The position numbers and the translations under genes are program-made. A DNA stretch of 64,000 nt from Brettanomyces bruxellensis. Its lineage: Eukaryota > Ascomycota > Pichiomycetes > Pichiales > Pichiaceae. Location of the stretch: the NCBI RefSeq assembly GCF_011074885.1, contig NC_054683.1, forward strand, positions 396,001 through 460,000. Reading direction: 5' to 3'. Under the pieces are notes generated by a model. The model saw only the letters and a list, made by a program, of their open reading frames with translations. It was not told the origin of the DNA and searched no databases. This document shows positions 1 through 10,390 of the stretch, piece by piece. Each line of letters begins with the position of its first letter. Position 1 is the stretch's first letter.

Positions 1-234
1 TTCTTTTATTTACTTAAATTGAATAAGTTTTTACGGATGCTCTTCGACTAAGTAGTAAATTGATTGCGCTTTTTTTTCCTCTATGGAGCGAAAATAGGTT
101 TTTTAATTTAAGCGTACGGGAAAGAAAGTGAGGACGAAATTTCCAGATCTTATCGTTCTTCATTTTCCTTTTCTTGTTTTTCGTTTCATTTATTGCTTCC
201 CGACTATCATATTTTTTCCTTCCCTCCCTAATTC

Positions 235-1119
235 ATGTCCCCCATCATGACTGCAATTGCCAAGAATATCAAGGTGGCCCTCCTCCAGTTTTATGCCGGT
301 GCAAATAAGGCCGAAAACATCAAGAAAGCCACAGACTTTGCCACAAAAGCTCTAAAGCAACATCCAGATTTGGACCTTTTAGTTCTTCCCGAGTGCTTCA
401 ACTCTCCATATGCCGTCGACCAGTTCAGGAAGTACTCCGAGTCGATTCCGGACGGCGAGACAACTAAGGCATTGTCGCAGTTTGCCAAAGAACATGGCGT
501 TAATGTTATCGGAGGCTCATTTCCAGAGCTAGGAGATGACGGAAATGTGTACAACACGTCGCTTTCATTCGACAAAACGGGCAAAATCGTTGCCAAGCAT
601 CGTAAGGTGCATCTCTTTGACATAGATATACCGGGAAAGATGACATTTAAGGAGTCCAGCTCACTCCATTCGGGAAATAAAGCCACCGTTTTCGATTTGC
701 CTGGTTTGGGCAGGTTTGGCTTGGCTATTTGCTACGATATCCGGTTCCCAGAACTAGCTATGATTGCATCGAGGTCTGGTGCAGGGATTATGTGCTATCC
801 AGGAGCATTTAATACTGTAACCGGTCCTCGTTTTTGGACTAAGTTTGGTGTTGCAAGAGCCATCGATAACCAGGCTTACGTCATCCTCTGCTCACCTGCC
901 AGAAACCCTAACGGTGGTTATCAGGCATATGGCCATTCCATGGTGGTTGATCCAAATGGTGATGTTGTTGTTGAGGCCGGCCATAATGAGCAAATTGTTT
1001 ATGCTGAGCTTGATCCTTCAGTTGAAAAAGATGCCAGAACTGCCATTCCTCTATCAACCCAGCGGAGATTCGATATATACCACGATGTTTCCGTGGATGC
1101 AAAGAAGGGTGCTTTGTGA
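235..1119 (+). CDS. NIT3: NIT3-type omega-amidase / deaminated glutathione amidase, nitrilase superfamily
   Basis: A 294-residue protein of the carbon-nitrogen hydrolase (nitrilase) fold. The Glu-Lys-Cys triad is visible: E53 in LVLPECF, K124 in HRKVHLF and C166 in ICYDIRFPE. The order and spacing fit the Nit2/NIT3 branch, which hydrolyses alpha-ketoglutaramate-type amides to 2-oxo acids and ammonia; the length is typical. There are two in-frame starts, M1 and M5; the first follows a pyrimidine-rich leader and is used here. It is transcribed toward AIM32, about 315 bp away, with no sign of a shared transcript. No signal peptide is evident, so a cytosolic or mitochondrial location is inferred. 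NIT2-type amidases are the main alternative, but the FDIDIPG and RNPNGGYQAYGHS segments favour NIT3. Confidence 0.9.
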   Translation: MSPIMTAIAKNIKVALLQFYAGANKAENIKKATDFATKALKQHPDLDLLVLPECFNSPYAVDQFRKYSESIPDGETTKALSQFAKEHGVNVIGGSFPELGDDGNVYNTSLSFDKTGKIVAKHRKVHLFDIDIPGKMTFKESSSLHSGNKATVFDLPGLGRFGLAICYDIRFPELAMIASRSGAGIMCYPGAFNTVTGPRFWTKFGVARAIDNQAYVILCSPARNPNGGYQAYGHSMVVDPNGDVVVEAGHNEQIVYAELDPSVEKDARTAIPLSTQRRFDIYHDVSVDAKKGAL

Positions 1120-1434
1120 TTTTCTTCTTTCTGCCTAGTTTTTTTTGTATATTTATAGGATGCTAGTCATCCCTGGTAATGCAGATATAGTAGTACACTT
1201 ACTTAGAAGTGTTGTAGCTTACGTAACGCCCCTATATCCGCCTCGGGGTTTTTGCCTGATGGAGCAGTTTCCGTTGTTTTTTTCATTTTTTTTTCAGAGT
1301 TCGTCTTGGTATTATTAGACCAAGTCCGTCGGATATAAATTGCACCGGCTTTGTGTCTTTTTCACCTAAGAAAATGAAACTTTTTTGACACCTTCTGCCA
1401 GAAATCAAGAGTGAAATAACTGGAAATCAGCAGC

Positions 1435-2289
1435 ATGGCATTCGGCGCTCTTTTTTCCAGGTTATTCTCTTGTACAACCAAGGCAGATAGCACTTCTCTT
1501 TCGGGAAAGTACAAGTTTGTGCATTGTCCGAAACCGGTAAAAGACACCGGTTGCACGTACTGTGAGATTCCGCAGTTTCCAATTTCGCATCAGATCGATC
1601 ATAAGAGGAAACTGCGAAATAGCACAGTTGCCCTTTATAAACATGTATTGCTTCTAAGCGGATTTCCAGATCATCAAAGTTGGCCGAGGAGGTTTGAGTT
1701 GAGTCCCGGACATGTGATATCGGATTTAACGACTCTCAAAAGGAAGTTCACAGACAGATACCACCCATCTCTAGTGAGTATGACGTCACTCCAAGAGGAG
1801 AGCATGATTCCCGGGTTTGATTTTGCTCATTCCGCATTGCTTGGTTTATATCCCGACGGTTTGGCGGTTGAGGTTCCGACCCGTCGGTTGCAAGAGTTTG
1901 TGATTGCTTATCTTGCCGGAGAGCCGGTTGATCCGGCGGAAAAGGAGCGGCAGGAGGAACTTAGGTCCAGTTTTCAGAGTCTTGAGTTGAAGAAAGACTG
2001 CATTCTTATGTGTGGACACGCGAAGCGAGATATCAGATGTGGAACCATAGGTCCGTTAGTCATGGCTGAGTTCAAGAAGGCGTTTGAGATGAATCGAATA
2101 CCTGAAGAAAGCGCGACATTAGGTTATATATCACATGTTGGTGGCCACGCTTTTGCGGGCAATGTTTTGGTGTTTAAGAAGAATGGTGATGTAATATGGT
2201 ACGGAAGAGTTGAGCCGAAGCATGTCCAGGGAATAGTGGAGAAAACTGTTTTGGGGAGTGAGATAATTGAGGAGTTATATAGGGGGTAG
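1435..2289 (+). CDS. AIM32: Aim32-like thioredoxin-fold [2Fe-2S] protein
   Basis: A 284-residue protein of the sucrase/ferredoxin-like family. The cluster-binding signature is clear: C193-GHAKRDIR-C202 followed by H234-VGG-H238 (HX3H), then GNVLVF and WYGRVEPKHVQGIVE, which is the family's C-terminal core. This combination matches yeast Aim32, a mitochondrial redox protein linked to thiol homeostasis of imported proteins, and its paralogue Apd1. The N-terminus (MAFGALFSRLFSCTTK) is basic and hydroxyl-rich without acids, fitting a mitochondrial presequence. It is convergent with LYS2, 423 bp apart. Apd1 is the alternative; the C-terminal ending around ELYRG and the presequence favour Aim32. 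Confidence 0.82.
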   Translation: MAFGALFSRLFSCTTKADSTSLSGKYKFVHCPKPVKDTGCTYCEIPQFPISHQIDHKRKLRNSTVALYKHVLLLSGFPDHQSWPRRFELSPGHVISDLTTLKRKFTDRYHPSLVSMTSLQEESMIPGFDFAHSALLGLYPDGLAVEVPTRRLQEFVIAYLAGEPVDPAEKERQEELRSSFQSLELKKDCILMCGHAKRDIRCGTIGPLVMAEFKKAFEMNRIPEESATLGYISHVGGHAFAGNVLVFKKNGDVIWYGRVEPKHVQGIVEKTVLGSEIIEELYRG

Positions 2290-2712
2290 GCATTGATGTG
2301 TTTTGCAGCATTTACAGTACTATTGTTTCAATGTATTTATTGCTTGCGAGAGTTTTATTTAAGGTATTTAATACAAGTCATGTTTTATTGCAGAGATAAT
2401 GTACTGAATACATGTGCGTGTGATTTGTTTTCGGGTGTTGGTTGAGTTGATGCGGGTTGTTGGATCAGCGTGGGATGCATGAATTATTCTGAGCTAACGT
2501 GTTACTTGGAGTAGAGAAGGGGTGTATGTAGTTCCATTACGGGCTTAGTTGTACAGAATGTACCGTACTTGCGGACAAAGAATCGAACCACATCATGTGT
2601 CAATTGGCTCAGAGAGCATCGCATACCTCAGCGAATTCAACTACAATAAAGCTCAAACAATACATTGCATTAAAGTATTCATCTATGGCAAACAGCAGCC
2701 AATTGGTAGTGC
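2290..2712. other. AIM32-LYS2 convergent intergenic region
   Basis: Holds the 3' ends of AIM32 (plus) and LYS2 (minus). Small ORFs reading into it on the plus strand (from about 2549) overlap the end of LYS2 and resemble nothing I know. AT-rich tracts such as those around 2330-2400 probably carry the processing signals. No other gene seen. Confidence 0.6.
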
Positions 2713-5700
2713 TTATTTGGCAGCACTGCTTCTCTTGCCCACACCCTGGTGGATCAACTTCAAAGACTCGGCAGAGACTTCGACATCAGGCAAAGCAAGC
2801 TTTCCGTGGGAAGCAGGTGGAGGGAGGAAGCCAATCTTGACGAGGTAGCTGATGTAGACACCCATAATCTTCAAGTTGACGCCTGCACCGGCAGAGTAAT
2901 CGGCGGAATCGGCGTTCCAGAACTGGTCCTCCTTCAAGGCAGCAACAGCATTCGAATCGTCTAGCTGGGGAGCCATGGAGTCGGCAGGAAGATCACCCAA
3001 AACGATGTGGAGAACAGGGAAGAGTGCACTGTCAGAGTGGCCGTCCGTGATGACATATTTCTCAAGACACTCCTTCCACTGCTGGTAGTCGAGTCCCGAG
3101 ACATCGTAGCCGTACTGGGCGGGAGATGAGAGCATCTGCTGGAATGGAATCCGGGGATGTCCCGTGACCTGGACAACGGCCAAACTGGTCTCGCCCCGGG
3201 GTTTTGGAGGGTGGAGAGCAGAGGCAACAACGACCCGAGCGACGTGGTCGACGGGGACGGTGTTTACAGGGTTGTCGATTTTCGGATAGCGGCCCAGTTG
3301 CATGCAACCCTTGAGCATCCGGAGCAAGAAGTCGTCTCTGTTGGCGGCCCCCGAGAACGAGCAGCCCTGGATGTATCCCGGGCGGATAATCGAGCCCCGG
3401 AGGCCCCTTTCGCCCGCCCGGCGAATCACATACTCGGCAGACCACTTGGACTGGCCGTAACCGTTGGAAAGTCCGGTCGAGGATCCAAGCAGATCGTCTT
3501 CCTCGGGAATTCCGGCCTTCCCGGCGGCCACGAGCTCGGCCGAGAGCTTGTTGTAGTGCGGAACATCAAGCGTGGAGGTCGTTGACACAAACGCAAAGGT
3601 CTTGGGCTTGCCGTGTGCAGCGAGGTTGAGCACGTTGATCGCAGAGATCACATTCGAGTCCCGGAGCTGCGAGTATGGGTACACCCAGTGCACGAGGGCC
3701 GCATTGTGGATGATGGTGTCGATCGTCTCCGTGAGCTCTCTGTAGTCCTTGGAGGCCATGCCTAGCTGAGGCTTCGAGAAGTCGGCCAACACGATTGTGA
3801 TCCGGCTCCTCCAGGCCTCCTGCCATATGCCGTAGGCCGTGGCACTCCTCACGAGCCTCTCCATGCCCTCCTCCGGGTTCGCAGCATGCCTCACGTGGGC
3901 GTAAATGTGGATGTCGAGCTTGCCAACCCGGCTCAAGAGCTCCCTGATGATGAACGGGCCGAGGAATCCCGTGCACCCGGTCAAGAACACGTTGATGGGC
4001 TGCGTCTTGTCAAGCGTGTACCGCGTGGCGTAGGCAGGCATCAACATGGTCTTGGCGAGGTTGACCGCATCCCCGTAGTAGTCTGGGGCCCCTGAGTCCG
4101 CGGAGTCGGCCGGGTGCTCGTCGGCACCTTGTCGGTCCGTGCCCGGCTGCTGCTCGGCACGAAGTCGGCTCACTTCGGCAGCAAACCGGCTGATCGTCGG
4201 GTGGTGGAAGATGGCCCCGAGCGGCACCTGCACGCCGAGCTTCTTCCTCAACGCGAAAATCATCCGCGTGGCGAGAATCGAGTGCCCGCCTAGGTCGAAG
4301 AACGAGTCGTCCGGGTAGACTGCGGCGGGCCGGTTAGGGAGAACATCAAGCCACAAGTCCCTGATCTGGGCCTCGTCCGCGGTGAATTCCGCAGCCTCCT
4401 TCTGGTCCTGCTCCACAAGCTTGGCAACCTGTGCGAGCTGCTCCTGCGAAGGGTACGGAAGCTTCTGCTTGTCGATCTTGCCGTTCGGGTTCAACTGCAA
4501 CCGGGCCATCGGGATGATCAACGTTGGAACCGCGTAGTTGGCCAAACGCTTCTGCAAGTGTGCACGCAACGCCTCGATCAGGGGCCTGTACTCGACGAGT
4601 CCCTTGACGATCGGGTCGGCAATCGACTTCACCTGCTCGTCGTCCGTCACCCTGTACTGGGCAAGCTCGGGCACCTGCTTAGGCACCACGAACGACACCA
4701 AGGTCCGCTCCTTGTTCTTGTCGAGCCGGACCAAGGTCACGTTCTGCCTGACGAGCGGGAAACGCGAGATGTGCGTGTCAATTTCGCCCAACTCGATACG
4801 GAAGCCTCTGATCTTCACCTGGTCGTCCGCCCGGCCGCAACACTCGCAATTTCCGTCCGGAAGATACCGGCCAAGGTCCCCAGTCCGGTACATTCTGTCC
4901 CTGGGGCCCTTCCAGAACTTTCTCCAGGGCTCGCCGTGGTCCAACTGCCGGTCCCTGGCCTCGAACTCGCCACCGTCCGTGAACCAGTTGCCCAAGAACT
5001 TCTTCTTGTTCATCTCCGGAAGCCCGCGGTAGCCCTCGGCCAAACCGCCCGCACGCACGTAGATCTCGCCCACTTCACCCACGCCGCACGTTTCCGACGG
5101 CTCGTCCCGGTTCACCACCACCAACTGCACGTTCTGCATGCCGGAACCCGCCGGAATCACGTCCTTCTGAGCCTCGAGAAACATGCTGTCTGCACTCCGG
5201 CTTGGAATCTCGAAATACGAAACTGCACGCTGCGTTTCCGTCGTGCCGTACATATTGACGATTGCACAGTTGCCGGCCAACGTCTGCAACCGGAAACAAT
5301 CCCGCTTGGTGAGGATGTCGCCGACGAAGAATGCGTGGTGCAAGGATGGGATCTCCGCAGTCGCATCTGCCGACAAAAGCTGGCCCATCGCCGGTGTAAG
5401 GTGCGTAACGGTGGCCCCATGCTCGGACATCCACTCTGCAAGCTGGCCCGGCGTTCCGATGTCGTCAGCCGTCGGAACCAAGAGCTTGGCACCGAGGAAA
5501 AGCGGCGTGAACATGTCTCGCTGAATCGGGTCGTGTGCGATACCGGAAAGCATCGTGAACCGGTCTTTTTCCGAGAGCCCGAACTGCCGGGCCATCCATG
5601 GGAAGTAGTACGCGAGCGAGAAGTGCCGGCCAAGCACACCTTTGGGCACACCTTCCGAGCCAGATGTGAAGGAAAGTGTTGGTGCCGAGTCTGGGCCCAC

Positions 5701-6960
5701 CAAGACGTTTGGTCTGCTGGATTTTTCTGCGTAGAATGGCTCCAAGACGTTTTCTGCACCCTCCTCCTCCTTGCTGCTGCCCCTGCTGCCCACAATCGTG
5801 CCATCATCCTGCAAATCGAGCCCGTCAATGCGTGCCACAACGTGCAACTCGTTTGAAATGTAGTCCTCGACCAACCGGTTGATCACACCGGCTTTGCGGA
5901 TCACTATGATACCCCTTGGGTCGGCCACGCGAAGATAGATGTTTTGCCGGGCTGGTGGATAAGCCGGGTCGATCACTGAGAATGCTGCACCCGCCTTCAA
6001 CACTCCCATGACTGCCACAACCAAGTCCACCCCTCTGTATGCGTATATCGTCACAATATCGCCCCTCTTGATACCATTTGCAATCAAGTAATGGGCCACA
6101 ACGTTCGAAGTCTGGTCAATCTGCCGGTAGTTGAATGTTCTGCCGTGCGAATCTGCATCCAGCTTCGATGCTGTCTCCACAACACACTCCCTTTCCGGGA
6201 ATTTCGCTGCATTATCACTGAAGATATCCTGGATGGCTCCCCGGAAGTTGCTGAAGTCTAGATCCCGCTTTGGGTCTGGAAGCACCTTCTGCTGCGTCTC
6301 CGTCACAAGCGAGATACTCGAAACAGCCTCGTCCGCATTCTTGGCAACACTCTGTCTGACTTTCGCAAACTGCTCCGTGAAAATCTCCATCCGGGACTTC
6401 TTGTAGAGAAGCGAGTTGTATAGCACGTCGATCGACCCGTCCCTCACGTCGAAGTACAAGGCGACGTCCCGCCTCGATCCAGCGGCAACTGACTCTGTCA
6501 ATGCCCTGTGTAATCCATCTGATGACGAATGTTCAAACGACACTGTAAACAATGCTGGTGGCTTCTCTAGGCCCTTTTTCTCCTGTAAAAACTTTGCGAT
6601 TTCATCCAAGGGCACGACTTTCTCGCTCAGCTCCTTGTAGGTCTTCGCAACTTGCGCACGCAAACCTGAAAATGTAATCTTTGGGTCGTCCAACGTGAGT
6701 GTCAACACAAATGGTTGCTGTTTTGCATTGTTGGTAGCAATAGTGATTAATTCATCCCCGGAAAGACGGCGAACCAAAAGTGCGAACACTGCCAAATCAG
6801 TGATAAACTCATCCTCGCTTGCTGTTGTGCCAGAAATAGGCCCGATCTTAGTGCTAGCCTCGGTACTTTTACCATTTGCTGGTCTGTTAAAATCTGCAGG
6901 TAGCTCATTAAGAGTTGGTGACTCTAAACGGTCGCCCCAGAATTGCAAAAGATCCGACAT
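2713..6960 (-). CDS. LYS2: alpha-aminoadipate reductase, large subunit
   Basis: A 1415-residue multidomain enzyme that adenylates, thioesterifies and reduces L-2-aminoadipate to the 6-semialdehyde in fungal lysine synthesis. Order: N-terminal condensation-like region (to about 230), AMP-binding adenylation domain (about 240-830, with LSFTSGSEGVPKG, YGTTETQ and YRTGDLGRYLPDG), a carrier domain with the phosphopantetheine serine S894 in DLGGHSILATR, then an NADPH-binding reductase domain starting near 990 (VFLTGCTGFLG; later the YGQSKW segment of the SDR fold). Length and order match fungal Lys2. It must be activated by the Lys5 transferase, which is not in this window. The gene is unusually rich in G and C compared with its neighbours, giving many long shadow ORFs on the other strand. 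It is divergent from NOT5 across about 795 bp. Confidence 0.97.
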   Translation of the reverse strand: MSDLLQFWGDRLESPTLNELPADFNRPANGKSTEASTKIGPISGTTASEDEFITDLAVFALLVRRLSGDELITIATNNAKQQPFVLTLTLDDPKITFSGLRAQVAKTYKELSEKVVPLDEIAKFLQEKKGLEKPPALFTVSFEHSSSDGLHRALTESVAAGSRRDVALYFDVRDGSIDVLYNSLLYKKSRMEIFTEQFAKVRQSVAKNADEAVSSISLVTETQQKVLPDPKRDLDFSNFRGAIQDIFSDNAAKFPERECVVETASKLDADSHGRTFNYRQIDQTSNVVAHYLIANGIKRGDIVTIYAYRGVDLVVAVMGVLKAGAAFSVIDPAYPPARQNIYLRVADPRGIIVIRKAGVINRLVEDYISNELHVVARIDGLDLQDDGTIVGSRGSSKEEEGAENVLEPFYAEKSSRPNVLVGPDSAPTLSFTSGSEGVPKGVLGRHFSLAYYFPWMARQFGLSEKDRFTMLSGIAHDPIQRDMFTPLFLGAKLLVPTADDIGTPGQLAEWMSEHGATVTHLTPAMGQLLSADATAEIPSLHHAFFVGDILTKRDCFRLQTLAGNCAIVNMYGTTETQRAVSYFEIPSRSADSMFLEAQKDVIPAGSGMQNVQLVVVNRDEPSETCGVGEVGEIYVRAGGLAEGYRGLPEMNKKKFLGNWFTDGGEFEARDRQLDHGEPWRKFWKGPRDRMYRTGDLGRYLPDGNCECCGRADDQVKIRGFRIELGEIDTHISRFPLVRQNVTLVRLDKNKERTLVSFVVPKQVPELAQYRVTDDEQVKSIADPIVKGLVEYRPLIEALRAHLQKRLANYAVPTLIIPMARLQLNPNGKIDKQKLPYPSQEQLAQVAKLVEQDQKEAAEFTADEAQIRDLWLDVLPNRPAAVYPDDSFFDLGGHSILATRMIFALRKKLGVQVPLGAIFHHPTISRFAAEVSRLRAEQQPGTDRQGADEHPADSADSGAPDYYGDAVNLAKTMLMPAYATRYTLDKTQPINVFLTGCTGFLGPFIIRELLSRVGKLDIHIYAHVRHAANPEEGMERLVRSATAYGIWQEAWRSRITIVLADFSKPQLGMASKDYRELTETIDTIIHNAALVHWVYPYSQLRDSNVISAINVLNLAAHGKPKTFAFVSTTSTLDVPHYNKLSAELVAAGKAGIPEEDDLLGSSTGLSNGYGQSKWSAEYVIRRAGERGLRGSIIRPGYIQGCSFSGAANRDDFLLRMLKGCMQLGRYPKIDNPVNTVPVDHVARVVVASALHPPKPRGETSLAVVQVTGHPRIPFQQMLSSPAQYGYDVSGLDYQQWKECLEKYVITDGHSDSALFPVLHIVLGDLPADSMAPQLDDSNAVAALKEDQFWNADSADYSAGAGVNLKIMGVYISYLVKIGFLPPPASHGKLALPDVEVSAESLKLIHQGVGKRSSAAK

Positions 6961-7755
6961 ATTTCCTACTAAATGCCTGATAACGATTCCACAAATATCC
7001 GTGCAAACTATAGAACCTGAAGCACCTGATTTACCCCTGAACTAAAATGAAATGTGATGCCAAACGGTGAGAATTTTGTTTTTTGATCCACCGGCCCTAT
7101 AAATTGCACGCATCGAAATTTTTGCCAAAAGACTCATTTCCATGAAAACGGACAAACCGCACCAAACAATGCCCAATTTTTTCATGGCCAGCCCTACCTT
7201 ATATTTTTCTTGAATTACTTTTAAGTTTTTTTCACTGGATATCTTTCCATTAAACTACAGGATATTACGCTACAGGATATTACACTGTAGGATATTACAC
7301 TGTAGGATATTACACTGTAGGATATTACACTGTAGGATATTACACACGTAAACCGTTCCCAGCGTGAATGTTGCCTTTATTAAATCTCTTAATAAATCTG
7401 CACATCTGTAATTTTGTGCATAGATTTGTTCGCCGAAAAGGAGTCCCAAATAAAATTGCAGGAGTTCAAAATAAATGACTGATCAATTTTAATTCACTCT
7501 GGGCAGCACTAAATTTCCTTTTTTTTTTTTTTGGTGGGTGTGGTTTGGGGCAAATTTTACGCATGTTTAATGTACGTTTTGTGTGAATTGAGCATAAATC
7601 TCACATTTATTCTAGCAGAAATTGTCAAAAAAAAGCTGTGAAAAAAAAAAAAATAATAACTTCATCAGACCAACATTATAGACCCAATTACGAGAAACGT
7701 AAAGCATTTACAGAGTTCACTTTTTTTTGTTTATATTACACAACAGAACTCAACG
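6961..7755. promoter_or_regulatory. LYS2-NOT5 divergent promoter region
   Basis: Shared upstream region of two divergent genes. It contains the 15-bp tandem array (7256-7345), a possible LYS2 TATA element on the minus strand near 7097-7102 (plus strand tataaa), and long A and T runs near 7519-7532 and 7640-7652. A plus-strand ORF through 7638-7844 overlaps NOT5 exon 1 in another frame and is not credible. Confidence 0.5.
7256..7345. repeat. tandem repeat, six 15-bp units
   Basis: Six head-to-tail copies of a 15-mer: the last four read tgtaggatattacac exactly, and the first two begin tacag, the first also ending in gc. The array lies between LYS2 and NOT5, about 300 bp upstream of the LYS2 start. 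The near-perfect units suggest recent expansion. Any regulatory role is unproven. Confidence 0.95.
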
Positions 7756-10168
7756 ATGTCACAACGAAGACTTTTACAGTAAGTAGTTCAGAATGTTATT
7801 TGGAAATGAAATGGTTGTTTATCAATTGGAGCTGCTACCGATGATAAGAACGATAGGAAAAGCACGATGAAACAGTTGTGCATATCCAGGCTTTTGACGA
7901 TTCTTGGTTGTTACCTTACTTCTCTTTTCTGCATAATTTTTTCGTTCCTTAAACAGGTATCGTGATAGTCATCATTCTTTGTGCAAACCGAATTCATTGA
8001 AGCGTTACTAACAAAGCATTTAATAAACCAGAGAAGTGGATCGAACGTTCAAGAAGGTGAACGAGGGAATAGATGAGTTCGATTATATTTATGATAAACT
8101 TCTGGACAGTGATAACCAGTCACAGAAGGAAAAGTTGGAGGGGGATCTAAAGAAAGAAATCAAGAAGCTTCAGAGGCAGAGAGAGCAAATTAAGAATTGG
8201 ATGAGCGGAAACGAAGTGAAAGACAGCCGGCCGTTGGGAGAATACAGAAAGAAGATCGAGCATGAGATGGAACGATTTAAGGAGGTGGAAAAGGCAATGA
8301 AGACGAAAGCTTTTAGCAATGAGGCACTTCTTTCCGGAAAACCGGTTCTTGATCCAAAGAGAAAAGAGAAAGCCAAATGTTGTGAGTTTCTTCAAAAGAA
8401 CATTGAGGAATTGCAAAGGCAGGCCGAGGTGATTGAAGCGGAGGTCGATAGGTTGTCTGCAGCTATGAAGAAGCACAGGCCTAGTGCAACAAAGCAGCAG
8501 GAACTGGATGAGCAGGATGGGCGATTGGAAAAGCACAGATATCACATACGGATGCTTGAAGGTGTGATGCGAAGGCTTATGAACGACAAATTGGACGTAT
8601 CCCAGGTAAATTCCATAAGAGATGACATCGAATACTACGTGGAGTCGAATGATGACCCAGAGTTCGTCGAGGATGACGATTTCTACGAAGAATTGGGTGA
8701 TGAAGACATGACTGAAGTTTTGGACGGTGATTCTTCAACGGCTGACGTTTCACACGTCTCCTCGTCACATTCTGCATCTCCACAGCCTACATTGTTGTCC
8801 GCTACCCGGACACATACTACGAATTCGTCCACATCCGGGATTGCACAGCCACATGCACCGCCACAAGTGCATACCCAGGACCAAAACCAAAACCAGACTC
8901 AGCCACAAGCGCAAGCACAGCCAGCGACCCAGTCGGTCCCTGTGGCACAGCCAGCTACAGCCGGTGCCGCTGCTACTCCTAGGGTGCAGCATAAAGTGAA
9001 GCAGAGAATACCATCTGGAATAAAGCTGACGTCCGTTTCATTCTCAAAGCCGCATTCTGTTGCTGCTACGCATAATCTGGCATCGCAACTTTCACATGCA
9101 CATCATTCGTCTCCCGTTGCATCGGCAGCAATTCTTTCGGGCGGATTGAAGCCAGCTGCACCTGTGAAAGCACCAAAACTCAAGTATTCAGAGGTGGCAG
9201 CAGCAGCAGTCGCCAATTCGACTCCTACTGCAAGAACTGTTCACTCTTCTGGCCATTCCACACCTTTGCACACGGCCTCTGCACACTTGTCAACAACGAG
9301 AATCTCGTCTTCTCACCAAGCACAGCCGCATTCCCAATCCCCAGCACCGGTTTCAGCTTCATTGTCGTCTCTTACCCCGACGAAGCCCGTGCAAAAGTCC
9401 TCCAGCCCAGTTTCAATGGCTGCAGCCTTGGATAATGCTGTGGTAAAAGACTTGGCAAGCTCCATCAAGAAGTCGGTCTCGTTTCTGGACCTCTCGAATT
9501 ATACAAACCTTCCAGACGGTTTCGACAAGTACGTGAAAGATTTGGAAACTGCCAAGCAGCGGCTTGTGGAGTTCAAAGACTTTTCTGGCAACAATGCACC
9601 GACCCAAACTACAGTGTCGGGATCCCCCGCTCTAAACCATATTTATGAGATGAAGCTGCCGGAATTCAAGACAATCTACCCCCAATTGGAGTCATCTTTG
9701 CTCAACTGCCCGGACTCTTACGATGCCGATACGCCGAATGACTATGTTCCTACCAATCAGTTTGTCACACAGCTGTTTTTCCCCAGAGATCCTGCTGTAG
9801 AAGTTACAGGCTCCCGGAAACTGCTCAAGAAGCTCGATTTGGACACTCTTGCTTACTGTTTCTATTACAACAATCTCAAATACAAATCCAGCTTCACCGA
9901 CATCCACAACTCGCATGAAAGCCGCGATTCGCGCTACCTCCAGTATATAGCTGCTCGAGAATTACATGATCGCAGCTGGCAGTATGACCGCCAGTCCAAA
10001 ATCTGGTATCACAATGATCAATTGTCTCCAGAAGCTTCCAAAGACTCTGCAAATGGTGGTGTTGCTGTCTCTAGCTGGAACTTCTTTGACTTTAAGGACA
10101 CCTGGATGGTCAAAAACAAGCCTGGATTCAAGTTTAACGAGAATCATGAGGAGAGGTCTTTCCTCTAG
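7756..10168 (+). CDS. NOT5: CCR4-NOT complex subunit Not5/Not3, spliced
   Basis: Two exons, 7756-7778 and 8032-10168, give about 719 residues. Exon 1 encodes MSQRRLLQ, which matches the known Not3/Not5 start (M-x-x-RKLQQ). The intron has donor GTAAGT, an exact TACTAAC branch point at 8006-8012 and a CAG acceptor; joining gives LQEVDRTFKKVNEG. Without exon 1 the downstream ORF has no ATG at its start (GTG at 8036). The N-terminal 230 residues are a charged coiled coil. Then comes an Ala/Ser/Thr/Gln/Pro-rich linker (about 240-490) and a C-terminal NOT box with LDLDTLAYCFYYN. The complex controls deadenylation and codon-optimality-linked mRNA decay. The MERFKEVEKAMKTKAFSNEAL stretch is closer to Not5 than Not3, but the family assignment is safer than the paralogue. 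Confidence 0.9.
7779..8031 (+). other. NOT5 intron
   Basis: A 253-bp intron with GTAAGT donor, TACTAAC at 8006-8012 and CAG acceptor 19 bases later. It lies in phase 2, splitting the ninth codon (CA/A, Gln). The splice restores the conserved family N-terminus. Confidence 0.9.
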
Positions 10169-10390
10169 GTCTGTCTTCCCATCAAGCTACTTTGTATCTG
10201 TACTTTGAGATTACTCTGCTGCGTTTCTGTTTTTGTTGTCCTACTTGTCTCTGTCTGTAATATTTCCATTTATAATGATGTCTTTATACCTTTACATATA
10301 ACATCTTTTCTTCCTCCGGATGTCTTTACTCTATCTAGAGCTGTCTATTATAATTTTTTTGGCACTACTGAAACTTCTAAAGTTTTTCCA

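Noticed and set aside
3157..5856. Long plus-strand ORFs (up to 432 codons) opposite LYS2
   Set aside because: They arise from the high GC content and reading opposite a real gene; the sequences are rich in Arg, His and Pro with no known domain.
2713..6960. Bacterial transfer as cause of the GC-rich LYS2
   Set aside because: The adenylation-carrier-reductase order and length are fungal Lys2 throughout; composition alone does not support transfer from bacteria.
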